A stretch of DNA of 20,871 nucleotides from JBMYQA01 sp049600855. Its GTDB lineage: Bacteria; Bacteroidota; Bacteroidia; Cytophagales; Flammeovirgaceae. The notes beneath the pieces were generated by a model, which was not told the DNA's origin, made no database searches, and saw only the letters and a list, made by a program, of their open reading frames with translations. The stretch is from NCBI GenBank assembly GCA_049600855.1, contig JBMYQA010000086.1, positions 1-20,871 of the forward strand, given 5' to 3'. Positions 1-7,552 of the stretch are shown one piece after another. Both the position numbers and the translations under genes were made by a program. Positions within the stretch are counted from its first letter, which is position 1; every line of letters starts with the position of its first letter.

Positions 1-325
1 CAATGAAACCATTCATGTACATGATGGCAATGTGTACACTGCATACAACTTTAGAGATTCTTTAGCACAAAGTTTAAATAAAAAAATACGATTTTTACTT
101 TTACCAAAATTCATCGTTTTCCCTTTGATTGCCATTGCCCAAAGCTTGCTGAAGCCCTTTAACAAAACCCCAGTGGTCACGACTGAAAAATTAAATGAAG
201 TCACTCAAAATTGGGATCATAGCTTTGAAGAGGAACGCAAGGCATATCCTTTAGAAATCAAGTATGACTTGACACAAGGCATTGCCCATACCATTGACAG
301 TTACAAAACCCAAGGCCTTCTTTAA
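1..325 (+). CDS. Extended SDR / NAD-dependent epimerase-like protein, C-terminal part (CerR-like, partial)
   Basis: The open frame enters from the left edge (first full codon at 2) and gives 107 residues before TAA at 323-325, so the Rossmann nucleotide-binding half is outside the window. The visible tail, EIKYDLTQGIAHTIDSYK near the C-terminus, has the 'YDLxxGIxxTIxxY' look of extended SDRs such as NAD-dependent epimerase/dehydratases. The basic hydrophobic stretch around residues 28-50 may sit at the membrane. The next gene starts 1 nt after this stop and is a YghO/bCerS-like acyltransferase. An ACP follows. In Caulobacter the same trio is CerR, bCerS and AcpR of ceramide synthesis, and in Bacteroides an SDR of this kind (BT_0972) has been reported to reduce 3-ketosphinganine. 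The SDR family call is fairly safe. The role in sphingolipid reduction is an inference from context. Confidence 0.6.
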   Translation, partial: NETIHVHDGNVYTAYNFRDSLAQSLNKKIRFLLLPKFIVFPLIAIAQSLLKPFNKTPVVTTEKLNEVTQNWDHSFEEERKAYPLEIKYDLTQGIAHTIDSYKTQGLL

Positions 326-326
326 T

Positions 327-1451
327 ATGACATTCAGTATTCATCAGGTCAATACCTCAAAAGACCTTAAGCGCTTCATTAAGTTTCCAATGAAATTATA
401 CAAAGGACATTCAAGTTATGTCCCTCCAATCATTTCATTTGAACAAAGTACGCTACGAAAAGACAAAAATCCTGCATTTGAACACGCCATTGCCGAATAT
501 TGGGTGGTGAAGGATGCTAATCAGGAGATTGTTGGCAGAATTGCAGGAATCATTCTTGATGAAGAAAAGGAGGAAAAACAATATGCTCGATTTGGCTGGA
601 TTGACTTTATAGATAATACTGAGGTCTTTCATTTACTGATCCATACGGTTGAACAATGGGCGCTTAAACATGGGTGTACTCAACTGCATGGGCCATTAGG
701 TTTTACCGATCTTGATTTTGAAGGCACGCTCATTGAAGGCTTCGATCAACTCGCTACCCAAGCCACCATTTATAATGCTCCTTATTATCAAAGTCATTTT
801 GAAAAATATGGATTCGCAAAAGCCTGTGATTGGGTAGAATTCCTGACCAACTATGACCTCCCTGACAAATACTCCAAAGCAACAAAACTGATCGAACAAC
901 GGTATAAGCTCAGACGCATCGAATTAAAGAACAAGAAACAATTATTACAATACACAGATCAAATTTTTGAACTACTGAACAGCACCTATGCGGATTTGTA
1001 CGGATATTATCCACTCACTAAGGCACAAATTAATTACTACACAAATCTCTACTTTGACTTTGTAGTCAAAGATTTTGTCAATATTATTGTTAACGAAGAA
1101 AACCAAGTGGTAGCATTTTCACTTTGTGTACCTTCATTGTCATCGGCATTTCAGAAAGCCAAAGGTTCACTTTATCCTTTCGGATTTATCCATGTGCTCA
1201 AAGCATTTTATAGACCTGAATCTATTGATTTTTTCTTAATTTGCGCACAAAAAGAATTACAGAATAAAGGCCTTCCTGCTTTGTTGTTGTACTATGCAGG
1301 AGAAGCATTAAAAAAGCACAAGATTCGAAAAGTCCATACAGGACCCATGCTCACAAACAATACCTCCATGCTCAACCTGATTGAGCAGTTTAGGAAAATT
1401 ACTAAAGGTTATCAGCAAGTAACTAGACGTTGTTTTATTAAAGAGATTTAG
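327..1451 (+). CDS. YghO-like GNAT-fold acyltransferase, candidate bacterial ceramide synthase
   Basis: Protein of 374 residues counted from ATG 327, which lies 1 nt after the upstream stop. A longer in-frame start at 282 would overlap the SDR gene by 44 nt and is less likely. The sequence matches the YghO family pattern: FIKFPMKLYK (17-26), YVPP (31-34), KNPAFEHA (47-54), VGRIAGI (69-75), GPLGFTD (122-128), EGFD (137-140), YNAPYY (149-154) and YGFAKACDW (161-169), then a second GNAT-like half. No signal peptide is visible. The Caulobacter ceramide synthase bCerS belongs to this family and N-acylates a sphingoid base or 3-ketosphinganine. Tight coupling to the SDR and the nearby ACP support that function here. 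Substrate chain length cannot be read from the sequence. The alternative is a generic GNAT enzyme of unknown substrate. Confidence 0.72.
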   Translation: MTFSIHQVNTSKDLKRFIKFPMKLYKGHSSYVPPIISFEQSTLRKDKNPAFEHAIAEYWVVKDANQEIVGRIAGIILDEEKEEKQYARFGWIDFIDNTEVFHLLIHTVEQWALKHGCTQLHGPLGFTDLDFEGTLIEGFDQLATQATIYNAPYYQSHFEKYGFAKACDWVEFLTNYDLPDKYSKATKLIEQRYKLRRIELKNKKQLLQYTDQIFELLNSTYADLYGYYPLTKAQINYYTNLYFDFVVKDFVNIIVNEENQVVAFSLCVPSLSSAFQKAKGSLYPFGFIHVLKAFYRPESIDFFLICAQKELQNKGLPALLLYYAGEALKKHKIRKVHTGPMLTNNTSMLNLIEQFRKITKGYQQVTRRCFIKEI

Positions 1452-1558
1452 ACGCATAACTCTAAGAACAAGAATGTATTGAGCGCACTGTTTGTCTATG
1501 GTAGGAAGTTGAATGCATCGCTCAACCATTTTAACATAAACCAGTAACTTATACGCTA

Positions 1559-1798
1559 ATGTTGACTCAAAAACTCATAGAAATTATTAAAGAGTATATT
1601 GATGATGAACACATTGATATAACGACAATCACTCCGGAGACCCACTTACTTGAGGATTTAAAAATTGATTCTGCTTACTTAATAGAAATCATCCTTGATG
1701 TTGAAACTGAATATGATATTGTAGTAGATGATACCATGCTGTCAAAAGTAACCACACTAGCTTCTGTAGAAAAGCTGATTTTGGAATTAAAAGGTTAA
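1559..1798 (+). CDS. Acyl carrier protein (dedicated, AcpR-like candidate)
   Basis: Acidic protein of 79 residues with a four-helix ACP pattern. The phosphopantetheine attachment serine is Ser38 in LKIDSAYLIEI, where housekeeping ACPs usually read LGxDSLDxVEL. The Asp-Ser pair is kept but the usual Leu after Ser is Ala. This divergence and the lack of fabD/fabG/fabF neighbours argue against the housekeeping AcpP and for a pathway-specific carrier. It lies 108 bp after the bCerS-like gene and 54 bp before the ketosynthase, all on the plus strand, so it may be co-transcribed. Likely role: carry an acyl chain to the ketosynthase, a serine palmitoyltransferase or the ceramide synthase. Confident as an ACP; the pathway is inferred. 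Confidence 0.87.
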   Translation: MLTQKLIEIIKEYIDDEHIDITTITPETHLLEDLKIDSAYLIEIILDVETEYDIVVDDTMLSKVTTLASVEKLILELKG

Positions 1799-1852
1799 GA
1801 AAAGATTCCTTTGATCGCAAAGCATATTGGGGCAATAGTTATCGAATAATCA

Positions 1853-3136
1853 ATGGAAAAACATCGAGTTGTTATTACTGGAATGGGTGTAGTAGCACCT
1901 AATGCGATTGGGAAAGAAGATTTTCTAATTGCTTTGAAAAATATGAAGTCTGGCATTACGCATCATCAAGAGCTCCAAGATTTAAAAATTCGTTGTGAAA
2001 TCGGTGGGGCACCTGCATTATCTGAAGAGTATATTAAATCAAAACTATCTAGGCCCCACTTCAAAACAACCTCTAACAAAAGTGTGATTTATAGTTTAAT
2101 TGCAGGCATGGAAGCATTTCAAGATGCCCAATTGACAAGTAATAAAGATGCGCCAGATTATGACATGGGGATCATCTTTGGGAATGGCGCACCTACCATG
2201 GATGACTTTGTTTTGGAGAAAATGAATTTCATTGATCAAAAAAACAACAGAGGATCAGGCGCTCGGACCATTGTGCAGGCTATGAGCAATGGCTCTGCTG
2301 CGTATTTAAATGAGGTCATTGGTTGTGGAAATTACATTTCATCTAATTCTGCTGCCTGTAGCACAGGAACAAACAGTGTTTTAGAAGGTTTCAATCTGAT
2401 TCAAGCTGGGCGAGCAGCTCGTATGCTCTGTGGAAGTACAGAAGGAAATAAAAGATACATCTGGGGGACATTTGATGCGATGCGCATCTTATGTACAGAC
2501 TCGAACCACGCACCTACTACTGGCTCTAGGCCCATGAGTAGTACCTCTTCTGGTTTTGTACCAGGATCAGGCGCTGGAGCACTCATCTTAGAATCACTAG
2601 AAAGTGCCCAAAAGCGCGGTGTGCCAATTTATGCCGAGGTGTTGGGTGGTCATGCAAACTCAGGTGGATTACGAGGCACAGGATCAATGATCGCTCCCAA
2701 TAATGAAGCGGTACAGCGATGTATTCAGTCAGCAATTCAAAACAGTGGCATACAAGCAACAGATATCGATTTGATCTCCGCTCACTTAATATCTTCCAAA
2801 GCAGACCCTATAGAAGTCAATAATTGGATTGAAGCACTGCAGCTCCCTAAGGAAAGGCTGCCGTTTATCAATACGCCCAAAGGTATGATAGGGCATTGCA
2901 TTGCAGCTGCTGGAAGTCTTGAGATAATCGCTTGTGTGTTGCAACTTCAACATCAATTTGTTCATGGCAATCTCAATATTGAGCAATTACATCCTGCCAT
3001 CGCAGAAAGGTACCCATCAGACAAAATCCCTCGAAAAAGCATTGATGTTCCTATTGATGTCATTATCAAAGCAAATTTTGGGTTTGGTGATGTGAATAGT
3101 TGCATTACCCTCAAAAAATGGGATGAACACTCGTAA
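1853..3136 (+). CDS. Beta-ketoacyl-ACP synthase (KAS II/FabF-like) with altered first His loop
   Basis: Thiolase-fold ketosynthase of 427 residues, the usual FabF length. The N-terminus has VVITGMGVVAP. The nucleophile is Cys169 in SSNSAACSTGTNSV. The catalytic histidines are His311 and His348 (KGMIGHCIAAAG). The C-terminal gating loop is ANFGFGDVN (408-416). The triad is complete, so it should perform decarboxylative Claisen condensation. The loop after His311 reads AHLISSKADPIEV instead of AHGTGTxxxDPIEV, one residue shorter and without the GTGT signature. It follows the ACP gene and precedes a PPTase gene in the same frame. Likely role: dedicated chain elongation for the lipid locus. Aryl-polyene or flexirubin synthases are the main alternative, but no dehydratase, ketoreductase or ammonia-lyase genes are near. 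Confidence 0.85.
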   Translation: MEKHRVVITGMGVVAPNAIGKEDFLIALKNMKSGITHHQELQDLKIRCEIGGAPALSEEYIKSKLSRPHFKTTSNKSVIYSLIAGMEAFQDAQLTSNKDAPDYDMGIIFGNGAPTMDDFVLEKMNFIDQKNNRGSGARTIVQAMSNGSAAYLNEVIGCGNYISSNSAACSTGTNSVLEGFNLIQAGRAARMLCGSTEGNKRYIWGTFDAMRILCTDSNHAPTTGSRPMSSTSSGFVPGSGAGALILESLESAQKRGVPIYAEVLGGHANSGGLRGTGSMIAPNNEAVQRCIQSAIQNSGIQATDIDLISAHLISSKADPIEVNNWIEALQLPKERLPFINTPKGMIGHCIAAAGSLEIIACVLQLQHQFVHGNLNIEQLHPAIAERYPSDKIPRKSIDVPIDVIIKANFGFGDVNSCITLKKWDEHS

Positions 3137-3163
3137 ATATTCCTTCATCAAAATTTCTTTAAC

Positions 3164-3703
3164 TTGATAGGCATTGATATCATTGATCGGTCAGATCCAA
3201 AACTTCGATTAAAACGTGAAAGTACACTCAGATTTATTAAACATAAATCTGATGATTATACTGCCTTAACCGTAGATATCAACACCTTATGGTATAGTGT
3301 GTGGTGTGCCAAAGAAGCGATATTCAAAGTAAAACGTATCCATCAGCCATTTGATCCGCACGCGATCAAACTACGCTTTACCGTAAATGCGGAAGCCATT
3401 TATTTTACATCTGATGACATTGTTGGGCAGCTTTGGATTAGCCCAAGAAAGCTAGTAAGCATTGCTTATTATGAAGGACAAGCACCTCACTGGCATAGTT
3501 TTACAATTCAATGCCGCAATCATCAACAATGTGTTCGCGAGCAACTTCATCAATATTGTTTGAGTCATTCACTACAGGATTACACACTTGCTCCTGCTAG
3601 GTTACCCATATTGGAACACTCCATATCAAACCAAAAGATATTTGTCAGTTTCAGTCATCATTATCAACTTGGCGCATTTGCCTTAATCAAGCCTTTTTCT
3701 TGA
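3164..3703 (+). CDS. 4'-phosphopantetheinyl transferase superfamily protein
   Basis: Protein of 179 residues from a TTG start at 3164. No ATG or GTG lies between this point and the in-frame TAA of the ketosynthase (3134-3136), so TTG is the best choice. PPTase motifs are visible: IGIDIID at 2-8 (Mg-binding Asp5) and WCAKEAIFK at 47-55 (Glu51, Lys55). Downstream, FDPHAIKLRF resembles the Sfp/AcpS second half. It should transfer phosphopantetheine from CoA to a carrier-protein serine, most simply Ser38 of the ACP upstream. The last 40 bp overlap the convergent CDP-alcohol phosphotransferase gene. The overall sequence is divergent and the C-terminal half is poorly recognisable. Confidence 0.72.
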   Translation: MIGIDIIDRSDPKLRLKRESTLRFIKHKSDDYTALTVDINTLWYSVWCAKEAIFKVKRIHQPFDPHAIKLRFTVNAEAIYFTSDDIVGQLWISPRKLVSIAYYEGQAPHWHSFTIQCRNHQQCVREQLHQYCLSHSLQDYTLAPARLPILEHSISNQKIFVSFSHHYQLGAFALIKPFS

Positions 3704-4587
3704 AAATGAGTCAATATTTCTTGATCAATTCTTCGTTGAACACGTTCTAAAATCAGCATGGGAATAATCCCTAATATGGAGAATAACAATAATACCTCAA
3801 AATGCCCCAGCAAAGCGGTGACAATAATGAGTATTCGATGGATATTGATTCCCCCAACCAAGGCCCACCACGTGAGCATGCGATAGATTTTTTGCCGATA
3901 CATTTCCCGAAACTCTTCATAACCCCTCAGTTGATCAAATGCGTGCCGAAGCTTACGATCTCTAAAGGTAAGCCGGTGTTGTTTAGCGGTGTAATTCACG
4001 GTAAATTGATGCAGCCACTTGTGAACGATGCTTTTGGCATGGTATTCCTCAATTTCCTCCATTAAAGGAATACGTTCTGAGTCTAATGGGCCCACATAAT
4101 ACTTATATTCCATCCGATAGAAATCAGCCAAAGCAGCCTTCAGGCCTAAGCAATGTATTCCCAAACCAGTTAACAGCAAAATCCACCAACCGTACTCTGC
4201 TACCAAATAAAGACTTCCCCCAAGGTAACAAGCCCAAAATACAAGGCCATCATTAATGCCATCAATGTATCGGCCTAACTCTGTTACCTGATTCGTATAG
4301 CGAGCCAACTGACCATCTGCGCTATCCAAAATACCAGAACAGATGATCAACACAGCGGCCATTACCATTATCCAAAGGTCGTCTTGAAAATACAATAACG
4401 CACCTCCTACCACTCCTAAGAACATTCCAGTAAAAGATACTTGATAGGGAGTCATGCCTAACTTTGCGGCAAATTTTGTGAATAACCACCCCAAGTATCG
4501 GGTAAAATACAAGTCATACGTTTCTTCAACATCAAGTAAAGTAACGCTGGCCAACATTTCCTGATAATACCTTTTAAACCTGTTCAT
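3664..4587 (-). CDS. CDP-alcohol phosphotransferase family membrane enzyme
   Basis: Protein of 307 residues with the full CDP-alcohol phosphotransferase signature DxxDGxxARx8GxxxDxxxD, spelled DSADGQLAR at 88-96, then Gly105, Asp109 and Asp113. All four metal-binding aspartates are present. Hydrophobic segments lie around 50-67, 72-90, 114-150 and 238-280, with a soluble basic/acidic insert at 158-235. The family moves a phosphoalcohol from a CDP-alcohol to another alcohol, for example making phosphatidylinositol phosphate, phosphatidylglycerophosphate or phosphoethanolamine lipids. The ABC exporter gene ends 43 bp upstream on the same strand, so the two may form an operon. The 3' end overlaps the PPTase by 40 bp. 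In this setting it could add a polar head group to a ceramide, but substrate and head group cannot be told from sequence. Confidence 0.85.
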   Translation of the reverse strand: MNRFKRYYQEMLASVTLLDVEETYDLYFTRYLGWLFTKFAAKLGMTPYQVSFTGMFLGVVGGALLYFQDDLWIMVMAAVLIICSGILDSADGQLARYTNQVTELGRYIDGINDGLVFWACYLGGSLYLVAEYGWWILLLTGLGIHCLGLKAALADFYRMEYKYYVGPLDSERIPLMEEIEEYHAKSIVHKWLHQFTVNYTAKQHRLTFRDRKLRHAFDQLRGYEEFREMYRQKIYRMLTWWALVGGINIHRILIIVTALLGHFEVLLLFSILGIIPMLILERVQRRIDQEILTHFQEKGLIKANAPS

Positions 4588-4630
4588 ATTAAGTGCTAAA
4601 TTTTACTTTTATGCAATAGCCATCAGCAAC

Positions 4631-6250
4631 TCATTCTATAACCGAATGATACGTTACTAATTGTCCATTCTCCAATTTCACCAAGCGGTCAGCACAATCA
4701 AAATAGCGCTCATCATGGCTAATAAGCACCACTATTTTTCCCTGGCTTTTTAATAGAGGAATGATTTCTCTATAAAATACTTCTCGAAACTGGAAATCTT
4801 GATTAGCAGCCCATTCATCAAACACATACACATCACGGTTTTCCAACAGTGCCCTTAACATAGATAAACGCCCTCGTTGCCCTAAAGAAAGTTCTATCGT
4901 ATCAATCACTTTGTTATCAAGATTCACTTTATGCTCCAATGCCAACAGTTTTACATACTTGGCAGCATACTTTTCAAAATAATCATCTTCAATGTATGTC
5001 AGGTTATCGAACACATAGGAATCTGAGAAAATCGCTGTAAAAAATTCTCGATATGAATTCAGGTTCCTTGCATGGATTGGAATATTTCCCTTGTAAAGTA
5101 TTTGTCCTTTTTTAGGTTGATAAAGCCCACAAATTAATTTGCACAAAGATGTTTTACCTGAACCATTTCCTCCAATAATGAATAAGACCTCGTTTTTGTG
5201 AATTTGTAAATTTATATTTTCGAGTGAAAAAGTAAGCTTATCTTTATGATAATAGGAATAGCTCACATTTTCCAAAGAAACAAAAATAGTTGTAGCATCT
5301 ATATGATTTTCTTCTAACGGTTGTACGCCTAAATCATCACTCAGCTGCAGTGCGTCAATTCTTTTCAACGTCACATCGACAAGTTGAAACTTTTGGGTGA
5401 CATTCACAATACAAACAAGGGAGGGCAATAAAAATAGTATAATGATTAAAAAGTCTTGGAAATTTGCTCCATTGAACAAATCATACTGAGCGCCAAGCAG
5501 TAAGGCTATTAAAAGAATTGCTCCGCTTACCAGCTCTCCTACTTTAATGGTTGAAGCGTGAAATACTGTTAACATCATCTGATGAAATACCTGCTTTTTC
5601 CCAATTGGGTCAATAATGTCATTGACATACGTCTTTTTATGCTTCGAGTTCAACGACAATTCACGTAAACCAGCAATTAACCCTCGAATGTATAAGAAGA
5701 TAAAAAAACGATTGTCTTGTAAAATCTTCTCATGCTTACGTACATATGGGATTAGCGTGAGTATCAAAATCAAAATGACCACAAAAGAGACACTGATAAT
5801 TAATGAAAACCTCCAAGACACCCAAAACAAATAGAGCATGCATCCTATCATTTTGGTTATTGCGGTAAAAAACTCTGGTGTTTGCTTCACAAATCGTCCG
5901 ATCACATTCACTTCTTCTGTCAGAATGGGTACAATGTCTCCTCCTTTACGCTCCACCTCCTCAAAGTTAGACCTGAGCACTTTGGATGATATCGTCATTC
6001 GAAAGTTATGGATAATTTCTTCAGACAATGTCGATAAAAAATAAATACTCCCGATAGCGGCAACTGTTGAGATCAACAATAACATTAAGATGTTCATTAC
6101 CATTCCTTGATTCAGCTCCAACACCCCAGTGGTTGCTTCATGTAAATATTTCGCAAAAAAAGTATAGGTGATGCCTGAAATAACACTCAATAATGTTGAA
6201 CTCAAAAATTTCGACCAGGAAGTCTGAAAAATCAGTTGAATAATTCTCAT
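4631..6250 (-). CDS. SyrD/PvdE/YojI-type ABC exporter (fused membrane and ATPase domains)
   Basis: Half-transporter of 539 residues. The membrane domain is about 1-290, with hydrophobic segments near 12-34, 50-74, 133-168 and 240-285. The ATPase domain is about 322-539. Walker A is GGNGSGKTS (360-368, Lys366), the signature LSLGQ (454-458), Walker B VYVFDE (474-479), and the switch His is His512. After Walker B, WAANQDFQFREVFY is diagnostic of the cyclic-peptide exporter group (SyrD, PvdE, YojI), which has 'WAADQDPxFRxxFY'. No peptidase C39 domain is present. Family members move peptides, siderophore precursors or lipopeptides across the inner membrane. No NRPS, lasso or RiPP biosynthesis gene is in the window. 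Its neighbours are a lipid enzyme downstream and a divergent RND pump upstream, so a lipid-like substrate is possible but unproven. Confidence 0.87.
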   Translation of the reverse strand: MRIIQLIFQTSWSKFLSSTLLSVISGITYTFFAKYLHEATTGVLELNQGMVMNILMLLLISTVAAIGSIYFLSTLSEEIIHNFRMTISSKVLRSNFEEVERKGGDIVPILTEEVNVIGRFVKQTPEFFTAITKMIGCMLYLFWVSWRFSLIISVSFVVILILILTLIPYVRKHEKILQDNRFFIFLYIRGLIAGLRELSLNSKHKKTYVNDIIDPIGKKQVFHQMMLTVFHASTIKVGELVSGAILLIALLLGAQYDLFNGANFQDFLIIILFLLPSLVCIVNVTQKFQLVDVTLKRIDALQLSDDLGVQPLEENHIDATTIFVSLENVSYSYYHKDKLTFSLENINLQIHKNEVLFIIGGNGSGKTSLCKLICGLYQPKKGQILYKGNIPIHARNLNSYREFFTAIFSDSYVFDNLTYIEDDYFEKYAAKYVKLLALEHKVNLDNKVIDTIELSLGQRGRLSMLRALLENRDVYVFDEWAANQDFQFREVFYREIIPLLKSQGKIVVLISHDERYFDCADRLVKLENGQLVTYHSVIE

Positions 6251-6274
6251 GGATAGGGTTTGTCAGTAGAAAAT

Positions 6275-6282
6275 CAAATATA
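6275..6282 (-). promoter_or_regulatory. Candidate -7 promoter box for the ABC exporter gene
   Basis: On the minus strand the sequence reads TATATTTG, an exact fit to the Bacteroidota -7 consensus TAnnTTTG, 25 bp before the ATG at 6250. The -33 region holds TTC rather than TTG at about the expected spacing, so the match is partial. The palindrome at 6288-6302 falls in the spacer. Confidence 0.4.
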
Positions 6283-6287
6283 ATTGA

Positions 6288-6349
6288 CTTATCTTAGATA
6301 AGAATGTTCTGCATATATCTTAATTAAGCAGTTGCTTGTTATCAACAAG
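6288..6349. promoter_or_regulatory. Three palindromes in the divergent promoter region (operator candidates)
   Basis: Perfect dyads are CTTATCT-T-AGATAAG (6288-6302), CTTAATTAAG (6319-6328) and CTTGTT-ATC-AACAAG (6335-6349). All lie within 62 bp between the divergent exporter gene and RND operon. The first sits in the spacer of the candidate ABC promoter, where a bound repressor would block RNA polymerase. The three half-sites differ beyond the shared CTT, so one regulator binding all three is not certain. No regulator gene is in the window. Confidence 0.35.
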
Positions 6350-6399
6350 TGTCATTTTAAATTAATGATGAAATTATTCACCTTACCCATAAAAACGTA

Positions 6400-6407
6400 T
6401 ATCTTTG
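6400..6407 (+). promoter_or_regulatory. Candidate -7 promoter box for the RND efflux operon
   Basis: TATCTTTG matches TAnnTTTG exactly, 41 bp before the adaptor ATG at 6449. I see no good TTG at the -33 position, so this rests on the -7 match and its position alone. Confidence 0.4.
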
Positions 6408-6448
6408 ATGCTTGTTAATTACTCATATACGTGACCCACTACTGAATA

Positions 6449-7552
6449 ATGAGGAAATTCATTGTCACTATTTCTTTCATGTTTATTTCTGCTCTTGTTC
6501 TCTATTTTACTTATGTTTATATTGAGCCTCAAGATGAAATAGAGAAAACACCAGAGCAATCTCTAACAAGTGTTGAAGTAAACCAGACAATAGCCAAAAA
6601 TCAAACCTGCACCGCCAAAAGGCATTATTTTGGCAGGGTTCAGCATAGCCAATCTATTACCATTGCAAGCGAAGCGCAAGGACAACTTCGTGTAAATACC
6701 CCTTTTCTAGTTGGTAAACGTGTTAAACGTGGGCAAATCATTGCTACGGTTCAAAGTCCTGATTTAGTTCAGGAATACCAATACCGCGCAAAGCTAAGTC
6801 AGTTCCAAGCGTTATTGCAAACCATTACGCCTGTTGTAGAAACAGACTACCCTGAGGCTGAAGCTGCATGGGCAACGTTTGTTTTAGAGACGAACAAAGA
6901 CACCTTACCTGACATGCCCTTGTTCAATAATCAACGGTTTTCGACGTACTTATCCACCAAAAATGTCAATTCATTACTTTTTGAATTAAAGTCTTTTCAA
7001 AGCAGGATTGCCAAGACACAGGTTACATCGCCAATTGATGGAACCATCGCTAGAGTGTACAGAACAGGAGGTTCTTCTATAAACCCACGAGAGCCCATTT
7101 TGGAGCTACAAGGCACTGGATTTTCTGAAATTAAGGTTCCGATTAAAAAGTCAGACATCCCATACCTCACTAGGAAGGATTACACATTTAAAGCGAGTGA
7201 TATTTCTTATACCGCAACCTTTAATCGAGTGGCTCAATCCTTCAACCCAGACAACTTTATGATTAACTGCTTTTTTACACTGAAACCGAATCAGCAGGCA
7301 ATTAATCATGAAGTAGTAGATTTTCATCTGCAGATTCCCATTTGCGAAAACTGCCTCCAAGTGTCAAGAGCTGCTTTATATGCTGAAAATCGGATATACG
7401 TTGTCAAAAACAATACGCTAACTCCTCATGAAGTTGATGTCATTTCGCTAAACCCTGAATATGCGTATATTAAAGGAATAGAAGACGGAACTTTGTTTGT
7501 GAATGAATACATCAATACAAAATACGAAGGTTATCAAGTAGCAAGGCAATGA
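6449..7552 (+). CDS. Periplasmic adaptor (membrane fusion) protein of an RND efflux system
   Basis: Protein of 367 residues with an N-terminal membrane anchor (about 4-25) and no lipobox. The first lipoyl half (about 73-105, with VGKRVKRGQIIATVQSPDL) and the second (TSPIDGTIARV, about 193-215) form the barrel-sandwich. Between them is a short helical stretch rather than a long AcrA-type hairpin. A beta-barrel and membrane-proximal domain follow, with the family-typical SRAALYAENRIYVV near 309-322. It should bridge the inner-membrane RND pump and the outer-membrane channel encoded next. Its TGA overlaps the pump's ATG by 4 nt (ATGA), indicating translational coupling. It is the first gene of the three-gene operon. 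Substrate is not predictable from sequence. Confidence 0.85.
   Translation: MRKFIVTISFMFISALVLYFTYVYIEPQDEIEKTPEQSLTSVEVNQTIAKNQTCTAKRHYFGRVQHSQSITIASEAQGQLRVNTPFLVGKRVKRGQIIATVQSPDLVQEYQYRAKLSQFQALLQTITPVVETDYPEAEAAWATFVLETNKDTLPDMPLFNNQRFSTYLSTKNVNSLLFELKSFQSRIAKTQVTSPIDGTIARVYRTGGSSINPREPILELQGTGFSEIKVPIKKSDIPYLTRKDYTFKASDISYTATFNRVAQSFNPDNFMINCFFTLKPNQQAINHEVVDFHLQIPICENCLQVSRAALYAENRIYVVKNNTLTPHEVDVISLNPEYAYIKGIEDGTLFVNEYINTKYEGYQVARQ

Noticed and set aside
282..326. Upstream in-frame ATG extending the acyltransferase by 15 residues
   Set aside because: It would overlap the SDR gene by 44 nt, and the family-like N-terminus begins at the ATG at 327, 1 nt after the SDR stop.
1479..1525. 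Inverted repeat TTGAGCG / CGCTCAA before the ACP gene
   Set aside because: Only 7-bp arms with a 33-nt loop and no T-run; within chance expectation for an AT-rich spacer.
1559..3703. Flexirubin or aryl-polyene cluster
   Set aside because: ACP, ketosynthase and PPTase fit, but no dehydratase, ketoreductase, ammonia-lyase or DarA/DarB homologue is present in the window.
3802..4065. Plus-strand open frame inside the CDP-alcohol phosphotransferase
   Set aside because: Antisense to a gene with a complete catalytic signature; no motif of its own.
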